Shown piece by piece: positions 16,106-26,607 of a stretch of 64,000 bases of DNA; the stretch's first letter is position 1; each line of letters opens with the position of its first letter. The position numbers and the translations under genes are program-made. The stretch covers positions 232,710 through 296,709 of the forward strand of contig DJOF01000003.1 in the NCBI GenBank assembly GCA_002439585.1. The letters are read 5' to 3'. The DNA comes from Bacteroidales bacterium UBA6445 (lineage in GTDB: Bacteria; Bacteroidota; Bacteroidia; Bacteroidales; UBA932). The notes under the pieces were generated by a model. The model was not told where the DNA came from and searched no databases. It was given only the letters and a program-made list of their open reading frames with translations.

Positions 16106-19100
16106 TTAGAATGTTATGTTTACGCCGATACTGTATGTCGAGTACATAGGGTAGGTTGTTGTATCAAGTCCTGTAGTGATGTCAGGATTGAAACCTTCGT
16201 ATGAATAGAAAGAAAAAGGTCTGTCAGCAGAGAGATAAACTCTGGCATCTGCGCGGTCAAACAACTTCTTGAATGTGTATCCAAGACTGATATTCTGTAC
16301 TTGGAAGTATCCAGCCTTCTGGACAAAGTATCCGTTGAGTTTTCCGTTAGCTGCTTTCATCAGTCCTTCTACTGAAGGGTTCTTGCTGTCAGTATTTGAG
16401 GTCGTCCAGTGGTTATTGTAATATTTCTCGGTAAAATTCATGGTTGAGGCATAATTCCTGAACCCGCTCTTAGAGTTGGCGACTTCCGCTCCTGTGAGAC
16501 CGTAGAAAGTAAGACCGAAGTCCACGTTTTTCCATGCAAGTGATACATTTCCTCCGTAAGTGAAAGTTGGGTAAGGTGATCCGAGATATGTCCGGTCATT
16601 GTCGTCCAATACACCGTCGTTGTTCATGTCAGCGTATTTAAGGTATCCTGGCTTGTATCCGTTTGCGACAGCTATTGGGTCCGACTTTACTTCTGCCTCA
16701 TTCTTATAGATACCTATAACCTTGTATCCGAAAAAGCTGTTCATTGCCTGTCCGACGGCCATTATTGTCCTGTTCTCTGCCGTTCCTGTAAGGATATAAT
16801 CGATGCCTTTCTGGATTGAAACTACCCTGTTTTTAAGAGTAGTGGCGTTCAGTCCTACCGAGTAGGAGAAGTCTCCCACCTTGTCAGACCAGCCGAGAGA
16901 GATCTCAACGCCTTCATTTCTGATGGATCCACTGTTGGCAAGAACCGTCTCCAAAGTGATAGGGACGGTATTCATCACGACAGCATCTGTGGTGGTCCTG
17001 TTGAAGTAGTCAATGTCTCCTGTAAGCCTTCCATCGAAGGATGAAAAAGTGAGTCCCATATTGTATTCATGGACTTTCTCCCATTTCAGCCAACTGAATA
17101 CATTATTGAGGGCAACTCCCGGATACAGCTTGTCACCGAAGGCGGCATAATATTCCGAGTCTGTTCCTGCAAATCCATCGCTTGCAGGCTCCTTGTCATT
17201 TCCGAGTATACCGAAACTGCCACGTATTTTCAAATAGTCGAAAACTTTCTGCTTAGACATGAATTTCTCCTGCGATATGACCCAGCCCAGACCGATTGAA
17301 GGGAATGTGCCCCAGTGCTCCTGATACTTGGACGTACCGTCACGGCGGATGGTTGCTGATACGAGATATTTCCCGTCGAAGTCATAGTGCACCCTTCCGA
17401 AGAAAGAGAGCCCCCTATATGAGAATCCATCGTCGGATGCGAGCCTTGTGTCAGCGTCACCGAGGCTGACGTAGTCATACTGGTTGCTTCCGTCACCTGC
17501 AATGTTCTTGGCCTCACCCTGCAACATGCGGTAGTTCTCCCATCTTGAAGAGTGACCAGCCATTACATTGATGTTGTGTTTGCCGAATGAGTCAGTATAT
17601 GTAAGGGTGTTATCTATAATCGAGTTATTGTAGCTGTCTCTTTTCTTGGTGAGTTGGCTCTGGCTGTTGGTTTGCTGCGACCATACGTTGAATACAGGCT
17701 TGTAAGTTGTGGTGCTGTATTCGTGGTATTCCTGAGATACCCCGAAATGATATTTCAGTTTTGAAGGAATCAGAGTCACGTCAACGGTAACAGATGGAAG
17801 AAACCTGAGAGAGGAGGTCTTGCTGTCATAATAGTCGGCCCTTGCAACGGGGTTGGCATAGTATCCATTTGTGAATGCGGCGTCGGTTGGAGAGGCGTAT
17901 TTCTTGGGGAATGACTCCGTATTGCTTTCATCGTATACAGGTACGATAGACGGAAGTAGGAAGGCATCCCTGAAAGCTGTGACATCACCAATGTTCCGGA
18001 GTCCGTTGCTCACGGTGAAGGTTGCCCCTACTGATAGCCAGCTGAAAGGATTGAAGGCTCCTTTTGCAAGGATGTTGTACCTTCTGTAGTGGCTGTGATA
18101 TTTCATGATGCCTTCTTGGTCGAAATAGCTTCCTCCGATCATATAGGAACTCATGGTTGACGAGCCTGAGACGTTAAGGCTGTGACTATGTATAAGACCT
18201 GGGTTCAGCAGTTCTTTGTACCAGTCCGTGTTGGTAGTCGGGACTCCGTCCTTTCCGCCCCACTTCTGTATGGAAGCATTGATGTTTGACAGGTCGCCGG
18301 CTTCCTTCATTAGCTCTGTGTACTGTGCTGAATTTGCCATTCTTACCATATGTGTTGGGGTCTGTACACCGGCATAGCCGTTATAGTTTATCTTGGCCTG
18401 TCCTTTCACACCTTTCTTAGTTGTCACGAGAATGACTCCGTTTGCAGCCCTAACACCGTAGATGGCCGCACTAGAGGCGTCTTTCAATACGGTGATGGAT
18501 TCTATATCGCCATTGTCAAGGAAATCTATATTGTCGAAGAACATGCCGTCAACTACATATAAGGGACCTTGGTAGGCACTGTCAAAAGACCCGACACCTC
18601 TAACCCTTACAGTCGGTGAAGCTCCCGGCTCTCCAGAATTGACAATCTGTACGCCAGCAACCTTGCCCTGCAAGGCACCCATGGGGCTGGAGACAGGTAC
18701 GGACAATATTTCGTCGGATTTTATGTTAGCAATGGAGCCTGTAAGATCCTTGCTTTTGGCTGTACCGTAACCGATCACCACGACATCCTCAAGTACGGTG
18801 TTGTCTTCTTCGAGTGTTACGTCTATGACAGTACGGCCGGAGACTGGAACTTCAATGCTCTTGAAGCCGATTGAAGAAAATATGAGAACAGCATCAGGGG
18901 ATACGTCTCCAAGCATGAATGTACCTTGTCCGTCAGTTACGGTGCCTGTGCCGGAACTGCCGCTTATGACTACTGATGCCCCGATAGCGGGAAGTCCGGA
19001 AGTCTTCTCTATAACTGTACCGGATACTTGAATGTGTTCTTTGCTACTTTGCTGAGCAGATGCACAAATGAATATGCACGGCAATAATAAGAGCAAAGCT

Positions 19101-19123
19101 TGCAAAAATAGATTTGGTCTCAT
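16106..19123 (-). CDS. SusC/RagA-family TonB-linked outer-membrane transporter
   Basis: 1005 residues. Signal peptide of about 23 residues, then a carboxypeptidase-regulatory-like beta domain (IQVSGTVIEKTSGLPAIGASVVI ... VDVTLEED-type end), a TonB box region near VLEDVVVIGYGT, a plug domain (GALQGKVAGVQIVNSGEPG; YVVDGMFFDNIDFLDNGDIESITVLKDASSAAIYGVRAANGVILVTTKKG) and a 22-strand barrel ending in SIGVNITF. It imports oligosaccharides with the downstream SusD. The 264-bp region to the GH144 gene is a shared divergent regulatory region. Confidence 0.96.
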   Translation of the reverse strand: MRPNLFLQALLLLLPCIFICASAQQSSKEHIQVSGTVIEKTSGLPAIGASVVISGSSGTGTVTDGQGTFMLGDVSPDAVLIFSSIGFKSIEVPVSGRTVIDVTLEEDNTVLEDVVVIGYGTAKSKDLTGSIANIKSDEILSVPVSSPMGALQGKVAGVQIVNSGEPGASPTVRVRGVGSFDSAYQGPLYVVDGMFFDNIDFLDNGDIESITVLKDASSAAIYGVRAANGVILVTTKKGVKGQAKINYNGYAGVQTPTHMVRMANSAQYTELMKEAGDLSNINASIQKWGGKDGVPTTNTDWYKELLNPGLIHSHSLNVSGSSTMSSYMIGGSYFDQEGIMKYHSHYRRYNILAKGAFNPFSWLSVGATFTVSNGLRNIGDVTAFRDAFLLPSIVPVYDESNTESFPKKYASPTDAAFTNGYYANPVARADYYDSKTSSLRFLPSVTVDVTLIPSKLKYHFGVSQEYHEYSTTTYKPVFNVWSQQTNSQSQLTKKRDSYNNSIIDNTLTYTDSFGKHNINVMAGHSSRWENYRMLQGEAKNIAGDGSNQYDYVSLGDADTRLASDDGFSYRGLSFFGRVHYDFDGKYLVSATIRRDGTSKYQEHWGTFPSIGLGWVISQEKFMSKQKVFDYLKIRGSFGILGNDKEPASDGFAGTDSEYYAAFGDKLYPGVALNNVFSWLKWEKVHEYNMGLTFSSFDGRLTGDIDYFNRTTTDAVVMNTVPITLETVLANSGSIRNEGVEISLGWSDKVGDFSYSVGLNATTLKNRVVSIQKGIDYILTGTAENRTIMAVGQAMNSFFGYKVIGIYKNEAEVKSDPIAVANGYKPGYLKYADMNNDGVLDDNDRTYLGSPYPTFTYGGNVSLAWKNVDFGLTFYGLTGAEVANSKSGFRNYASTMNFTEKYYNNHWTTSNTDSKNPSVEGLMKAANGKLNGYFVQKAGYFQVQNISLGYTFKKLFDRADARVYLSADRPFSFYSYEGFNPDITTGLDTTTYPMYSTYSIGVNITF

Positions 19124-19387
19124 GATTATATGGTTTTGCGTTATTGTTATGCGATGTCGTTACGATAACTTTCAATGTGGTTAACTCTTGTTGGTAAATT
19201 TGGTTAAATTTTGTATGGAAAGTATCGTTTTGTGTGCTTTTCATCTACTTCAATGGATGTTTTGCAGTACTGCATTACTACGTCAACTGTCAATAGTACT
19301 AAAAGCGAAACCATAGGGTATCCGAGTATTTCCGATTCATTGCAAATTCTTATAATTTCGATGTAAACACTAAAACTATATAGTTAT
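19124..19387. promoter_or_regulatory. Divergent regulatory region of the PUL
   Basis: 264 bp between the SusC start (minus) and the GH144 start (plus). It holds TAAATTTG at 19195-19202 with TTTC 21 nt upstream, a possible plus-strand promoter with a long leader, and AT-rich direct repeats (GGTAAATTTGG, GGTTAAATTTTG). No clear minus-strand consensus was found. The binding site of the LuxR-type regulator would be expected here but I cannot identify it. Confidence 0.4.
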
Positions 19388-21589
19388 ATGAAACTGATTT
19401 TGTCCAATTTTCTGTTGCTCCCGACTGTGATTGCCGCTTCGGTGGTGTCAGTACCTCAAGCAGGTACCGATGCTGGGGAAAGAGCCTATGACTATGTCTT
19501 CTTCGACAATAGCATAGCGCCAGGGAGTTACTGCTTCTCTTCTGTATTCTACAGAACCCCTTCATGGGTAGAGAATATCGGAGGCAACCTTCCGCTGTCG
19601 GCCGAGCATTTTTCCTCTCCGGGTAATTCCCTTGAGCTGAGATACACAGGATCATCTTGGTCAGCAAGGGTGGATTATGCCCCCTTGCGCGGCGTGGAGA
19701 TTTTCAAGAGGCCTGATGAGCTTTCAATAAGGGTGATGTCTCCCGAAGGCTTGTCATCAGATCTGATGCCTGACATCAGTATCGTGTCGGGAGATTCTTC
19801 TGCAACAGCTTCCATTCATCTCGGAGACCGGCTTACTGCTGGGAATCTTCCTGCCGGAGAATGGCAGACCCTTCGTATTCCTCTTACATCCTTCTCACTT
19901 GGTGAGCTTCCTTCCGGCAAGAAAATGATTTCAAAATTTGCAGCCGTAGTGTTCAGCGGACGAGAAGGCATGGACGGTGAACATATTTTATATGTAGACG
20001 ACATAGAACTCCTGCCAGCCTCTTCTTCCAAGACTGCCTTCTCCGCTCCGCATATCGCTGAAGTGGAATCTTGGGAGCGTCACATCGATATTCGCTGGAG
20101 TTTGCCCGCAGATATTTCCAGAGTCAAGTACTACAAGATATGGCGGTCTTTGGATGGAGGTGACTTCCATCCGGTAGCCGTGAGACGTGCCTGGGAGGAG
20201 CGTTATGCTGACTATATAGGAGCTGTCGGAATAAAGGCTGAATACAGGATAACCACTGTCGGATATGACCTTGTCGAGTCAGGCTTCTCCAATACAGTCT
20301 CTGGCAAAACGCACCCAATGACAGATTCCGAGCTTCTTGACATGCTTCAAAAGGCAAATTTCAGATTTTATTGGGAGATGGCTGAGCCTGAAAGCGGACT
20401 TTCAAGGGAAAATCTTCCCGGACGTAAGGACATGATAGCGAGCGGGGCATCTGGATTCGGCATGATGGCGATTGTCGCAGGTGTCAGCAGGGGCTTCGTT
20501 AGCAGAGAACAGGCCGTGGAAAGATTCGTCAGAGTAACATCTTTCCTCGAAAAGGCAGATACATATCACGGTGCCTTCGCGCATTTCATTGACGGTACGA
20601 CCGGAAAGACAATTCCATGGTTCGGACCAAGAGACAATGGCGGTGATCTTGTCGAGACATCTTTCCTGATGCAGGGGCTTCTCGTGGCTAGGCAATTCTT
20701 TGACGCCGACAATGCCGCTGAACGCAGGATTCGGGCTTCCATAGACCGTATATGGAAAAGAGTAGAGTGGGACTGGTACAGTAAGACACCTGACAGTAAG
20801 TATCTTTACTGGCATTGGTCACCTGATCAGGCATGGACTATAAACCACAAGCTTATAGGCTGGAACGAGACTCTTATAACCTATCTGCTCGCCATAATGT
20901 CACCATCATCTCCTGTCTCCCCCTCAATGTACTATTCCGGCTGGGCAAGTCAGGACACATTGGCTGCCGACTACCGTATAGGCTGGGGCAGGGTCAAGGA
21001 TGGTTCGATGTATACCAACGGTAATACCTACTATGGAAAAAAGCTTGATGTCGGGGTGTCTAATGGAGGTCCTCTCTTCTTTACCCACTATTCGTTCATG
21101 GGCCTTGATCCGCACCGCTTTACCGACAAGTATGTTAATTATTACGAAAACAATAGGAATATAGCCGAGATAAACCTGCGCTATTGCATGGAAAATCCTG
21201 AAGGCCACAAGGGCTACGGGGCAGGAATGTGGGGGCTTACGGCAAGTGACCATATGTGGGGCTACAATGCTTCCGAACCCGTTGCCTACATGGATGATGG
21301 TACGATAGCCCCGACAGGAGCACTGGCCTCGTTTCCGTACCTGCCTGATGCCTCGATGCAGGCCTTCCTCAATTATTACCGCAACTACGGACATCTTATA
21401 TGGGGAGAATACGGGTTCAGAGACGCTTTTAACCTTGATGAGAATTGGGTCGCACCTATCTATATGGGACTTAATCAAGCTCCTGTTGCAGTGATGGTGG
21501 AAAATTACAGGAGCGGCTTCATATGGAATCTATTCATGAGTCATCCAGATGTGAAGTCTGGGCTTGAGAAATTTGAAAACAATCAGTGA
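19388..21589 (+). CDS. GH144-type beta-1,2-glucanase (glucoamylase-like fold)
   Basis: 733 residues. N-terminal signal peptide (MKLILSNFLLLPTVIAASVVS), a beta-sandwich CBM-like domain at about 30-215, a fibronectin-like domain at about 220-310, then the catalytic (alpha/alpha)6 domain from about 318 (TDSELLDMLQKANFRFYWEMAEP). Recognisable parts are MIASGASGFGMMAIVAGVSRG, WFGPRDNGGDLVETSFLMQGLL, YSGWASQDTLAADYRIGWGR and NGGPLFFTHYSFMGLDP. These match the putative glucoamylase family that includes GH144 endo- and exo-beta-1,2-glucanases. It likely cuts beta-1,2-glucan to sophorose or oligomers in the periplasm or at the surface. The GH3 gene follows 4 nt later. Specificity is inferred. Confidence 0.82.
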   Translation: MKLILSNFLLLPTVIAASVVSVPQAGTDAGERAYDYVFFDNSIAPGSYCFSSVFYRTPSWVENIGGNLPLSAEHFSSPGNSLELRYTGSSWSARVDYAPLRGVEIFKRPDELSIRVMSPEGLSSDLMPDISIVSGDSSATASIHLGDRLTAGNLPAGEWQTLRIPLTSFSLGELPSGKKMISKFAAVVFSGREGMDGEHILYVDDIELLPASSSKTAFSAPHIAEVESWERHIDIRWSLPADISRVKYYKIWRSLDGGDFHPVAVRRAWEERYADYIGAVGIKAEYRITTVGYDLVESGFSNTVSGKTHPMTDSELLDMLQKANFRFYWEMAEPESGLSRENLPGRKDMIASGASGFGMMAIVAGVSRGFVSREQAVERFVRVTSFLEKADTYHGAFAHFIDGTTGKTIPWFGPRDNGGDLVETSFLMQGLLVARQFFDADNAAERRIRASIDRIWKRVEWDWYSKTPDSKYLYWHWSPDQAWTINHKLIGWNETLITYLLAIMSPSSPVSPSMYYSGWASQDTLAADYRIGWGRVKDGSMYTNGNTYYGKKLDVGVSNGGPLFFTHYSFMGLDPHRFTDKYVNYYENNRNIAEINLRYCMENPEGHKGYGAGMWGLTASDHMWGYNASEPVAYMDDGTIAPTGALASFPYLPDASMQAFLNYYRNYGHLIWGEYGFRDAFNLDENWVAPIYMGLNQAPVAVMVENYRSGFIWNLFMSHPDVKSGLEKFENNQ

Positions 21590-21593
21590 TACA

Positions 21594-23852
21594 ATGAAAT
21601 ACAAAATTTTCTGCATGGCAGCCTGTCTGCTGCTTGCATCATGTTCAGGACAGAAATCCGGAAACAGTACCGATGAGCGTGACAGATTCATCTCGGAGCT
21701 GATCTCAAAAATGACAGTCAAGGAGAAAATCGGCCAGCTTAATCTGTCCGGAGGTGATGTGCCGGGTGTGCTATCTGGGACTGACGGTCTTGACGATGCT
21801 ATCCGCTCGGGAATGATAACATCTACTGGGTGGAATGACGTGAAAGAACTCAGAAGGCTGCAGCGGATCGCCGTGGAGGAATCCCGTATGGGAATCCCTC
21901 TTATGTGCGGCCTTGATGTTATACACGGTCTCGGGACGATTTTCCCCACTCCTCTCGCTTTGTCGTGTTCATGGAATCCTGATCTTATAAAGAGAACAGC
22001 CCGTGTTGCTGCAATTGAGGCCACGGCAATGGGATGCAACTGGACGTATTCACCGATGGTGGACATTGCCAGAGATCCGCGTTGGGGCAGGATTGCTGAA
22101 GGCAGCGGTGAAGATCCGTATCTCGGATCAGTCATCGCACGTGCAATGGTTGAGGGTTATCAGGGCGAAGACCTTTCGGATAGCACCACTCTGATGGCCT
22201 GTGTCAAGCATTTTGCCCTTTACGGAGCGTCGGAGGCTGGACGTGACTACAATACAGTGGACATGAGTAAGGTGAGGATGTACAATGAGTACCTGCCTCC
22301 ATACAAGGCCGCCGTAGATGTAGGATGTGGAAGTGTGATGTCTTCGTTCAATGTCATAGACGGAGTCCCAGCCTCTGGTAATAAATGGCTGCTTACTACG
22401 CTTTTGCGTGACGAATGGGGTTTTAAGGGCTTTGTCGTGTCGGATTATGATTCTATCGGGGAAATGGTGCAGCACGGCATGGGAGATCTCACGCAGGTGT
22501 CTGCCCTTGCCCTGAAAGCCGGCATGGACATGGACATGATGACCAAAGGGTATGTCACGACTCTTGAAAAGTCACTTGAAAAGGGGCTTGTGTCAGGGCA
22601 AGACATTGACCTTGCATGCCGCAGGGTACTCGAAGCCAAATACAATCTTGGCCTCTTTGATGATCCTTACCGTTATCTGGATACCCTGCGCAAGGCGACT
22701 GATTTCATGACAGAAGCCAACATGAGAGTTGCCCGTGAGGCAGCCGCAGAGTCTGTCGTGCTTCTGAAAAACGAAGACAATCTGCTTCCTCTTGAAAGGT
22801 GCGGCACTATAGCAGTAATCGGGCCAATGGCATTTACCAAGCAGGATCTTCTCGGAATGTGGAGCGGCTCATGGGACGAGAAGTCTTTGACGATAGCCGA
22901 GGCTATAAGGGAGTCTGCCGGGGAAAATGCCCGTGTCATTGAGGCGGTTGGCTGTCATCTTACAGATGAACCGAAACTTGCCGACTATACTGGTATAGTG
23001 CCTGATCCCGAGGCTAATATGGATCTTGTGCGCCAGGCCGTCAGGACAGCGTCCCAGGCAGATGCTGTTGTAGCCGTGCTTGGAGAGCCCCGCTCATGGA
23101 GCGGTGAGGCCTGCAGCCGTTCCGACATTTCCCTTCCTGAAAGCCAGCGAATCCTGCTCAAGGCATTGTGCGCGACAGGAAAGCCTGTCATACTTGTGCT
23201 TGCAAACGGGCGTCCTCTCGCCGTGGAGCAGGAGACCGGTCTTGCAGGGGCAGTCGTGGAAGCATGGCATGGAGGTTCACAGGCTGCAAAAGGCCTTGCA
23301 GACGTGATTTTCGGAGATGTCAACCCTTCTGCCAAGCTGAGCGTGACCTTCCCGAGAAGTGTCGGACAGATTCCTATTTACTACAATTGCCTCAATACGG
23401 GACGTCCCCAGGATCCGGATGACCACTACACATCAAAATATCTCGATATTCCCAACGAACCCCTGTTCCCGTTTGGCTTCGGTCTTAGCTATACCTCTTT
23501 CAGCTATGGCAGCTTGAATGCGGACAAAACGGAGCTACAAGGCGATGGTGATGTCCTGAATGTCAGTGTGTCACTCAAGAATACTGGGAGTCGTGAGGGT
23601 ACGGAAATTGTGCAGCTTTATGTCGGTGACCCTGTGGCAAGCATTTCAAGGCCTATTAAGGAACTGAAAGATTTCAAAAGAGTGTCCCTTGAGCCTGGAG
23701 AGGAGAAGGAAGTTGTCTTCAAGGTCACTACTGAACAACTGAAATTCTACAATTCGGCTTTGGAATACGGTTGGGAGCCTGGACTCTTCAATATCTTCGT
23801 GGGATTCTCTTCATCAGACGTGCAGAAAGTCTCTGTCAACTGGCAGAAGTAG
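21594..23852 (+). CDS. GH3 beta-glucosidase lipoprotein
   Basis: 752 residues from ATG 21594, chosen because MKYKIFCMAACLLLASC is a lipoprotein signal (Cys 17); the longer frame from 21564 overlaps the GH144 gene. Three GH3 parts are visible: an (alpha/beta)8 barrel with KHFALYGASEAGRDYNTVDMS and the nucleophile Asp in GFVVSDYDSIGEM; the alpha/beta sandwich from about 385 (AAAESVVLLKNEDNLLPLERC); and a C-terminal fibronectin III-like domain (GTEIVQLYVGDPVASISRPIKELKDFKRV). It would release glucose from the oligomers made by the GH144 enzyme. GH3 partners with beta-1,2 specificity are known in such loci; here this is inference. Its 3' end overlaps the convergent regulator gene by 17 nt. Confidence 0.93.
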   Translation: MKYKIFCMAACLLLASCSGQKSGNSTDERDRFISELISKMTVKEKIGQLNLSGGDVPGVLSGTDGLDDAIRSGMITSTGWNDVKELRRLQRIAVEESRMGIPLMCGLDVIHGLGTIFPTPLALSCSWNPDLIKRTARVAAIEATAMGCNWTYSPMVDIARDPRWGRIAEGSGEDPYLGSVIARAMVEGYQGEDLSDSTTLMACVKHFALYGASEAGRDYNTVDMSKVRMYNEYLPPYKAAVDVGCGSVMSSFNVIDGVPASGNKWLLTTLLRDEWGFKGFVVSDYDSIGEMVQHGMGDLTQVSALALKAGMDMDMMTKGYVTTLEKSLEKGLVSGQDIDLACRRVLEAKYNLGLFDDPYRYLDTLRKATDFMTEANMRVAREAAAESVVLLKNEDNLLPLERCGTIAVIGPMAFTKQDLLGMWSGSWDEKSLTIAEAIRESAGENARVIEAVGCHLTDEPKLADYTGIVPDPEANMDLVRQAVRTASQADAVVAVLGEPRSWSGEACSRSDISLPESQRILLKALCATGKPVILVLANGRPLAVEQETGLAGAVVEAWHGGSQAAKGLADVIFGDVNPSAKLSVTFPRSVGQIPIYYNCLNTGRPQDPDDHYTSKYLDIPNEPLFPFGFGLSYTSFSYGSLNADKTELQGDGDVLNVSVSLKNTGSREGTEIVQLYVGDPVASISRPIKELKDFKRVSLEPGEEKEVVFKVTTEQLKFYNSALEYGWEPGLFNIFVGFSSSDVQKVSVNWQK

Positions 23853-26607
23853 TTCCAAAATCCTGAAGAAATTCTATAAGACCGTCCTCGGGGGAAAGCG
23901 CGAGTTTCTTCCGGAGGCGGTATCTTGCAGATTCTACGCCTCTTATGCTAAGGTTAAGCATCCTGGCGATCTCTTTTGTGGACATATCGGCACGCAGAAG
24001 GGCGCATAGCTTGAGGTCGTAACCCGTAAGGGACGGGTATCCAGCCTTGAGTTTCTTGAAGAAATCGTCATGGGTGACATCGAAATTTTTCATGAAGATG
24101 CTCCATGGCTGGACTTCAGATTCAGACGAATATCCGTTGATAAGTCTGTCAAGCCCGTCAATATCTGTCTTTCGGACTTCACCGCTGTCTTTCCAGCTCT
24201 TGACTATTCTCTCTATCTGGGACATTAGCTCCTGATAAGCAGCCAGGTTTATGGCAACACCAGAAAGATCCTTGCTTTTCTCATGAAGATTCTTTTCTAA
24301 ATATTCCTGCCTTATCCTTGCTATGAGAGCCCTCCTTTTTCTGAGCTCGGCCTGTCTTGTATACTTCCATAACCCGTATCCCGACAGAATTGCTGCGGCA
24401 GACCAGATTAGAATGAACCCTTTGGAAAAATACCATGGCTGCTTTATCCTGAAAGGATAACAAAGAGACGCAGTTATTTTGCCTGCAGAGACAACTTCGG
24501 CTTTTAGCTCATATTTTCCCGGCTTAAGTCCGCCTATCTGCTTCTCGAGCGCGTTGTCATCTGTGATTATGCCGTTTTTTCCATTCAACTGTACCTTGAA
24601 ACGGCAGTCTGTCTCATCATAGGTGGGATACCTGAGTATATAAGATATTTTTCCTGTCTTGTCATCTGTGGCAAATTCCAACATTTCCAACTCGCTTCCA
24701 GAATCTGCTGTTTTAGATATGAATAGCCTAGTGTTGATCCGTACAATCCGGTTGTTCAGGCATAAATAACTGTCTCCAGATTCTCTGTCGTATCTGATCG
24801 TGGCCCTTTCTTCCACTGGTATCCCGAAATGAGAGAAAGGGATCGACTTCAATACTTCAAATACTTCGTGTCCGCATCTTACCATTGACAGGGCATCTAT
24901 ACTGAGAATCCAGTACAGATCATCCTTGACGTGTGTAGCACGTCTTGCACTCCTGATGGAGTGAGAAAGCCCTTTGTTCATTATGTCGAATGCCACTATG
25001 GAATCCTGCAAATTGTCGTGGAAATAAAACTCTTTTCCGTTGGAGAATACTATTCGTCCTCCGATCCGCATCATGTCAATGATGCTGTCTCGGACATTTC
25101 CGATGTCTCTGTATAGCCTTGTACTGATGATTTTGCTTCTTTGGGGATCTGTCGTGATTCTGAAGAGTCCTCCATTGAATCTTGAACACCATATATTGCC
25201 ATACTCGTCACTCTCAATCTGCCGTGCCATAACAGGGATATTTTCCAATAGAGGATTGTACTCCCATTCACCTGAGTCTGAAATCCTGTATATCGCAGGA
25301 AATTTATAGTTGCCCGCTATGACCCAATGAGAAGCACCGAACCAGTCTTGCTTTATGCAGATTGTTCCCTTGCCTTTGTCACTTACTAGTCTTGCCTTCT
25401 CTCCATCCAATATATATATGCCATTGTTGTATCCTATGACTTCACGCCCGGCAATCTTCTCTATACACCAGACCTGTTCGGTCAGCCCAGCTATGGGAAA
25501 CAATCTCCCGTCATGGCATCTGTATATGCCATGATTCGTTGCAATGTCAGCATATCTGGAGTCTGGACAGAATCCGTAGATCATCCCGATACGTTTCTCG
25601 GGTTGCCAGCTGTATATTCCAGATGAATTGCCTATAAAAGCGACACCATCGTCAAGAGTAGCTATTATGTTATTGTCGTTATCTCTGTAAAGTCCGAGTA
25701 CGGTATTGTTCAGCAAAAAATTATCGCAATTTACTTTCCATCTGCAATTTCCGGCAAGGTCCATACAATATATGCCGCTCTTGATAGTTCCGATAACAAT
25801 AAGACTGTCGGCAGTCATGACAGCCCTATTGGCGATATCTCTCTTTAATATCGCCGAAAGCTCTGAGTGGAAAGGATGAACTCCGGTATTGTCGAGTATG
25901 CAGGCACCCTCCTTGTCCGATAGTATCAGCATGCGGTCTTTAACCTTGAAAGCGGCTACTATATTGCCGTTAATATCTTCATTGCTCAAGATCGTAGAGT
26001 AGCTGTATCCTTTTCCATCAGGAGAAGCATATAGCCTTATGAAATCCCCATCGATAAGTTGGGAGTATATTCCTCCTCCAGTCTTGATTAGGTTCAACGG
26101 TCTTTTCGTCTTGGTCTTGTATGTCGTATTGCCATCATATACATAGATTTCGTTGAAACTTTGAAATAGAAGATTGCCATTGTTCTCATCACGAACGATA
26201 TTCCATATCTCTGACAGATCTTTTCTTATGCCTTCTATGTTGGAACTGAGTGAAGTGTATGCCAATCCCTCACCGTTGAGGTCAAAATATCCGAATTCAG
26301 AGAATGAACCGCAATAGATCCTTCCATCTCCATCAGAATATACAGACCTTACTATTCCACCCCCTGGCATAGTATAAGACCTCCATAAGTGTCCGTCATA
26401 TTCCAGCAGGGCATTGTTGTTTCCTATGTAATAGATTCCCTTTTCAGATTGGGTGGCAGACCAATTCTGACGTCCTCCGTTGTAGTTTCCAGGAAAATAG
26501 CTCTTGACAACTGGGGCAAACGGATTGTTTCCGTAATTGTGTAATGTGCTGGCATAGACTGGGGCTGATGCCAGAATTGCGAGTATTGGAAGAAAATGTG
26601 ATCTCAT
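23836..26607 (-). CDS. Membrane-spanning propeller/Y_Y_Y/LuxR transcriptional regulator
   Basis: 923 residues. Signal peptide (MRSHFLPILAILASAPVYA), then a long periplasmic part of repeated propeller blades (for example GIYYIGNNNALLEYDGHLW, GRIYCGSFSEFGYFD, GNIWCSRFNGGLFRIT) and a Y_Y_Y-type beta domain at about 650-735. One transmembrane helix follows near 742-762 (FSKGFILIWSAAAILSGYGLW), then a basic coiled coil and a C-terminal LuxR-type helix-turn-helix (ALLRADMSTKEIARMLNLSIRGVESARYRLRKKL). There is no histidine kinase or receiver domain, so it is a one-component sensor acting directly on DNA from the membrane. It probably senses the glycan and controls the adjacent SusCD and glycosidase genes. 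Confidence 0.88.
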   Translation of the reverse strand: MRSHFLPILAILASAPVYASTLHNYGNNPFAPVVKSYFPGNYNGGRQNWSATQSEKGIYYIGNNNALLEYDGHLWRSYTMPGGGIVRSVYSDGDGRIYCGSFSEFGYFDLNGEGLAYTSLSSNIEGIRKDLSEIWNIVRDENNGNLLFQSFNEIYVYDGNTTYKTKTKRPLNLIKTGGGIYSQLIDGDFIRLYASPDGKGYSYSTILSNEDINGNIVAAFKVKDRMLILSDKEGACILDNTGVHPFHSELSAILKRDIANRAVMTADSLIVIGTIKSGIYCMDLAGNCRWKVNCDNFLLNNTVLGLYRDNDNNIIATLDDGVAFIGNSSGIYSWQPEKRIGMIYGFCPDSRYADIATNHGIYRCHDGRLFPIAGLTEQVWCIEKIAGREVIGYNNGIYILDGEKARLVSDKGKGTICIKQDWFGASHWVIAGNYKFPAIYRISDSGEWEYNPLLENIPVMARQIESDEYGNIWCSRFNGGLFRITTDPQRSKIISTRLYRDIGNVRDSIIDMMRIGGRIVFSNGKEFYFHDNLQDSIVAFDIMNKGLSHSIRSARRATHVKDDLYWILSIDALSMVRCGHEVFEVLKSIPFSHFGIPVEERATIRYDRESGDSYLCLNNRIVRINTRLFISKTADSGSELEMLEFATDDKTGKISYILRYPTYDETDCRFKVQLNGKNGIITDDNALEKQIGGLKPGKYELKAEVVSAGKITASLCYPFRIKQPWYFSKGFILIWSAAAILSGYGLWKYTRQAELRKRRALIARIRQEYLEKNLHEKSKDLSGVAINLAAYQELMSQIERIVKSWKDSGEVRKTDIDGLDRLINGYSSESEVQPWSIFMKNFDVTHDDFFKKLKAGYPSLTGYDLKLCALLRADMSTKEIARMLNLSIRGVESARYRLRKKLALSPEDGLIEFLQDFGTTSAS

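Noticed and set aside
21564..21593. Upstream start of the GH3 gene
   Set aside because: It would overlap the GH144 gene and precede the lipoprotein signal by ten polar residues; the ATG at 21594 fits better.
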